This document shows, piece by piece, positions 61,788 to 64,000 of a stretch of DNA of 64,000 bases (positions are counted from its first letter, which is position 1; every line of letters begins with the position of its first letter). Where the stretch lies: NCBI GenBank assembly GCA_902573235.1, contig CACGIZ010000001.1, forward strand, positions 119,399-183,398. The letters are read 5' to 3'. The notes below the pieces were generated by a model. It was given only the letters and a program-made list of their open reading frames with translations, made no database searches and was not told the origin of the DNA. A program made the translations under genes and the position numbers. Source of the stretch: an uncultured Pelagibacteraceae bacterium. Its GTDB lineage: Bacteria > Pseudomonadota > Alphaproteobacteria > Pelagibacterales > Pelagibacteraceae.

Positions 61788-62847
61788 AAAATTTTAAATA
61801 ACTTTCAATAGTAACAATACAAACTATTCCTACTGTAAGCATTCCAATAAATCCAACAACAAATGGTTTATATCCCATGCTTTTGATATCTTTTAAATTT
61901 GTAGACAAACCTATAGCCGCCATTGCCATGGTTAAAAAAATTTTAGATGATTGTTTAATAATTTCTATTGTCTCTTTCCAGTTTGAAGTTGAACTAAACA
62001 TTTCATCTCCAAGATTTCTTATTATGATCATTCCAACAAAGCCCAAAACAAAATATGGAAAAATATTAAGTATAGAATAATTTTTTTCCTTTGTTTGACC
62101 TCTGTTATATAGAAATGCAAAAAGAGGAATCATTATGATTAAAAATGTATTACGAATAAGTTTTGTGACTGTTGCTATATTTAATGTTTCAGGACTGTTA
62201 TATTGCTGTTCATATATAAGTCCTGCAGCAGCTACTTGAGAAGTTTCATGAATAGAAGTTCCTAAAAATAAGCCAATTAAAAGAGGCTCTCCATCAAAAT
62301 AAATGTTAGCGAAATAGGGATAAATCAACATGGAAAGTATTCCAAACAAAGTAATATTTGCTATCGCGTAAGATATTTCACTTTTATTTGCTTTTATTAC
62401 TGGTGCAGTGGCCATTATCGCTGTAGTTCCACAAACAGTGCTTCCTATTGAAATTAAATAAGCCATTCTAGTTGGAATTTTAAGTTTTTTTATTAAAAGT
62501 TTAATAACAACTAAAACACTTATTATGCATATAATGATTAATGGAATAGCAATTTTACCAAAGTCTAAAAACTCAAATGGTTTAAGTTGTATGCCTAGAA
62601 AAATTATTCCAAGTTTTAAAATGTACTCTCTAGTAAAATCTAATCCTTTTTGAAAACTGTCTCTTATTTTAAAAAAATTACCAAAAAACATTCCCAACAA
62701 AATTGCAATCATTGCAGTAGAAATAGGACTTTTCGCATATCCTAAAAGTTCAATACCAATTATGTTGTTGAAACCTTGCGAAATTGTATAAAGTACAAAA
62801 GCAAGAATTATACCTGGTATAATTACCAAATATTTTTTAAATATCAT
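61780..62847 (-). CDS. YeiH/UPF0324-family anion exporter, sulfolactate-operon sulfate/sulfite exporter candidate
   Basis: A 355-residue protein with about ten membrane segments. SAIIaLLLGMFFGN-like ISTAMIAILLGMFFGNFF, RMAYLISIGSTVCGTTAIMATAPVI and LFLGTSIHETSQVAAAGLIYE match the UPF0324/YeiH family, of which the putative sulfate exporter SuyZ of sulfolactate-degrading Paracoccus is, to my memory, a relative. The gene is 14 bases downstream of suyB on the same strand, so it probably belongs to the suy operon. Confidence 0.82.
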   Translation of the reverse strand: MIFKKYLVIIPGIILAFVLYTISQGFNNIIGIELLGYAKSPISTAMIAILLGMFFGNFFKIRDSFQKGLDFTREYILKLGIIFLGIQLKPFEFLDFGKIAIPLIIICIISVLVVIKLLIKKLKIPTRMAYLISIGSTVCGTTAIMATAPVIKANKSEISYAIANITLFGILSMLIYPYFANIYFDGEPLLIGLFLGTSIHETSQVAAAGLIYEQQYNSPETLNIATVTKLIRNTFLIIMIPLFAFLYNRGQTKEKNYSILNIFPYFVLGFVGMIIIRNLGDEMFSSTSNWKETIEIIKQSSKIFLTMAMAAIGLSTNLKDIKSMGYKPFVVGFIGMLTVGIVCIVTIESYLKFFI

Positions 62848-62861
62848 TTTTTAAGTGATTA

Positions 62862-64000
62862 TTAAGCGCTTCTGTAAAGTTTTGTCATAACAAATTCTCT
62901 ATGACCTAAAGCTTCAGCACAAGTTAATCTTCCATTAGCAACTTTTAAAGTAGTCTCAATAAGTTTATCTCCAGCTTGAGACATATTCATTTCTCTTGAA
63001 AGAATTTTAGAAACATCACAATCAATGTGTTCACCCATGCCTTTTACAGTTAAAGGATTCGCAGTTAATTTTACTACTGGTTCGATTGGGTTACCGACAA
63101 TGTTTCCTTGACCTGTAGGGAAAAGATGAATATTAAAACCTGCTGCAGCTTGTAAAGTTACACACTCGGCTGCTGCTGAAGAAGTATCCATAAAATATAA
63201 ACCTTTACCTTTTTTTGGTTCCTCTGCTGGCTCTAACACATCTACGAACTTACAGTTTCCAATTTTTTGAAAATTACCGAATGCTTTTTCCTCAATTGTA
63301 GTTAGTCCGCCTGCAATGTTACCTGCAGTTGGTTGGCTCTCTGAAAGATCATCAGTTGCTTCTTTTAAAATAAAATCATTATAAGAACTCCAAGTTTTCA
63401 TAAATTTATCCGAAGCCTCTTTGGTTGCGCCTCTTGTTGCACAAACTTTTTCAGCTCCAGTTAATTCTGATGTTTCACCAAAACATAAATGAACACCTAG
63501 TGGTTCAAGTTTATCCATTAAATTTCCAACTGTTGGGTTTGCTGCTAGACCAGATGTAGTGTCAGACTCTCCACACTTTACAGAAATCCAAAGATCACTT
63601 ATTGGACACTCCTCTCTTTGTTTTTCTGAAGCCCACATTACATACTCTTGTGCTTTTTTTGAAGCTTTCATAACTGTTCCAATATCTCCAGTTCGCTCAA
63701 TGTGAAAACCTTCAACTGGCTTTCCAGTTTTTGCTATTCCATCAACTATTTTTTTTGTCCACTTAGGTTCAATACCAATCACAATAACAGCAGCCACATT
63801 AGGATTACTACCTGTTCCTATCATAGTTCTAAAATGTAATTCTAGATCTGCTCCAAATTGTAATCTTCCATATGAATGAGGAAGTGCAATTGTGCCTTTA
63901 ATATTATTAGCTACTGCTTCTGCACATGCATTTGATATATCATCTACAGGTAAAATTATTACATGATTTCTAGTTCCAGCTCTTCCATTTTCTCTTTTAT
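62862..64000 (-). CDS. suyB: (2R)-sulfolactate sulfo-lyase large (beta) subunit, 5' end beyond the window
   Basis: The frame is open to the right edge: upstream of the track's ATG (63824) it continues as [20 protein letters not shown] and [19 protein letters not shown], so the track start is internal. The protein belongs to the UxaA-GarD family (HGGKxNPNVAA-like [54 protein letters not shown]). Sequence features and the sulfite-related neighbourhood favour SuyB, which with the small subunit SuyA cleaves sulfolactate to pyruvate and sulfite. Altronate or galactarate dehydratase is the alternative by homology. About 379 codons are visible. Confidence 0.85.
   Translation of the reverse strand, partial: KRENGRAGTRNHVIILPVDDISNACAEAVANNIKGTIALPHSYGRLQFGADLELHFRTMIGTGSNPNVAAVIVIGIEPKWTKKIVDGIAKTGKPVEGFHIERTGDIGTVMKASKKAQEYVMWASEKQREECPISDLWISVKCGESDTTSGLAANPTVGNLMDKLEPLGVHLCFGETSELTGAEKVCATRGATKEASDKFMKTWSSYNDFILKEATDDLSESQPTAGNIAGGLTTIEEKAFGNFQKIGNCKFVDVLEPAEEPKKGKGLYFMDTSSAAAECVTLQAAAGFNIHLFPTGQGNIVGNPIEPVVKLTANPLTVKGMGEHIDCDVSKILSREMNMSQAGDKLIETTLKVANGRLTCAEALGHREFVMTKLYRSA

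Noticed and set aside
62862-63824. The ORF-track start (ATG 63824) of the suyB gene.
   Set aside because: The upstream frame is open to the window edge and encodes clear family sequence ([13 protein letters not shown]), so the start is internal and the gene is partial.
1-64000. tRNA, rRNA or tmRNA genes.
   Set aside because: No convincing cloverleaf with a TTC-type T loop or rRNA sequence was seen in any gap; a tRNAscan-SE run would be decisive.

Overview
This window looks like a chromosomal segment of a SAR11-clade alphaproteobacterium (Pelagibacter or a close relative). The grounds are a very AT-rich base composition, very short intergenic gaps, many start/stop overlaps, lysine/isoleucine/asparagine-rich proteins, and marker arrangements known from SAR11: a TPP-riboswitch-controlled sodium:solute symporter (thiV), aprMBA without obvious sulfate assimilation, many one-carbon demethylation genes, and isocitrate lyase. 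No rRNA, tRNA, insertion sequence, prophage or CRISPR array was recognised. The species is inferred, not proven.

Layout. 1-4800: partial EamA transporter, a small lipoprotein, a racemase, a cold-shock protein and the GNAT-purK-purE operon. 4875-8273: an M19 dipeptidase followed by two uncharacterised genes (one DUF3726) and a 53-residue four-cysteine protein missed by the ORF track. 8270-11044 (minus): a Yip1-family protein with a 34-residue membrane peptide, then a GcvT-like/MetF-like pair behind its own terminator. 11091-20117 (plus): an APS-kinase-like plus nucleotidyltransferase pair, enoyl-CoA hydratase, small redox genes, then an 810-residue dimethylglycine/sarcosine dehydrogenase-like enzyme directly followed by etfB, etfA and ETF-quinone oxidoreductase, giving a complete electron path from methylated-glycine oxidation to quinone. 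20118-24181: DUF2237, 2OG-Fe(II) oxygenase, hisI, folE, AcuI-like reductase and a LysR regulator. 24238-28278: a Fur-type box and ferric iron ABC transporter with a cysteine-rich mini-gene and a long hairpin between binding protein and permease. 28293-32077: azlCD, thioredoxin-like, ETHE1-like hydrolase, cupredoxin, DUF4396 and a methyltransferase. 32078-32424 is the longest gene-poor gap and holds several strong RNA/DNA structures. 32658-34170: TPP riboswitch and thiV.

34215-45500: ABC-2 exporter, aceA with a 53-residue partner gene, a RamB/ScfR-like regulator with a cluster of TTTACAAA operators in the divergent promoter region, several unknown genes including a 593-residue exported protein, a TPR protein, rseP, HU and amtB. 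45493-56842: glycosyltransferase-like gene, rhodanese, DsbA-like, ABA4-like, recX, cysQ-like, DUF3553, mnmA, metC, MFS, pabB-pabA-pabC and HIT.

56942-64000 is a sulfur module: aprM-aprB-aprA (sulfite to APS), a conserved unknown, a tiny membrane protein, a TauE/SafE exporter, and on the opposite strand suyB (sulfolactate sulfo-lyase large subunit, running off the right edge) followed by a YeiH/UPF0324 anion exporter. Together they suggest that sulfolactate is cleaved to pyruvate and sulfite, and that the sulfite is oxidised for electrons or exported. The most interesting unexplained items are the DUF3726 cluster, the structured 32078-32424 gap, the hairpin/mini-gene inside the iron operon, the unknown gene behind aprA, the 53-residue aceA partner gene, and the kinase/nucleotidyltransferase pair.
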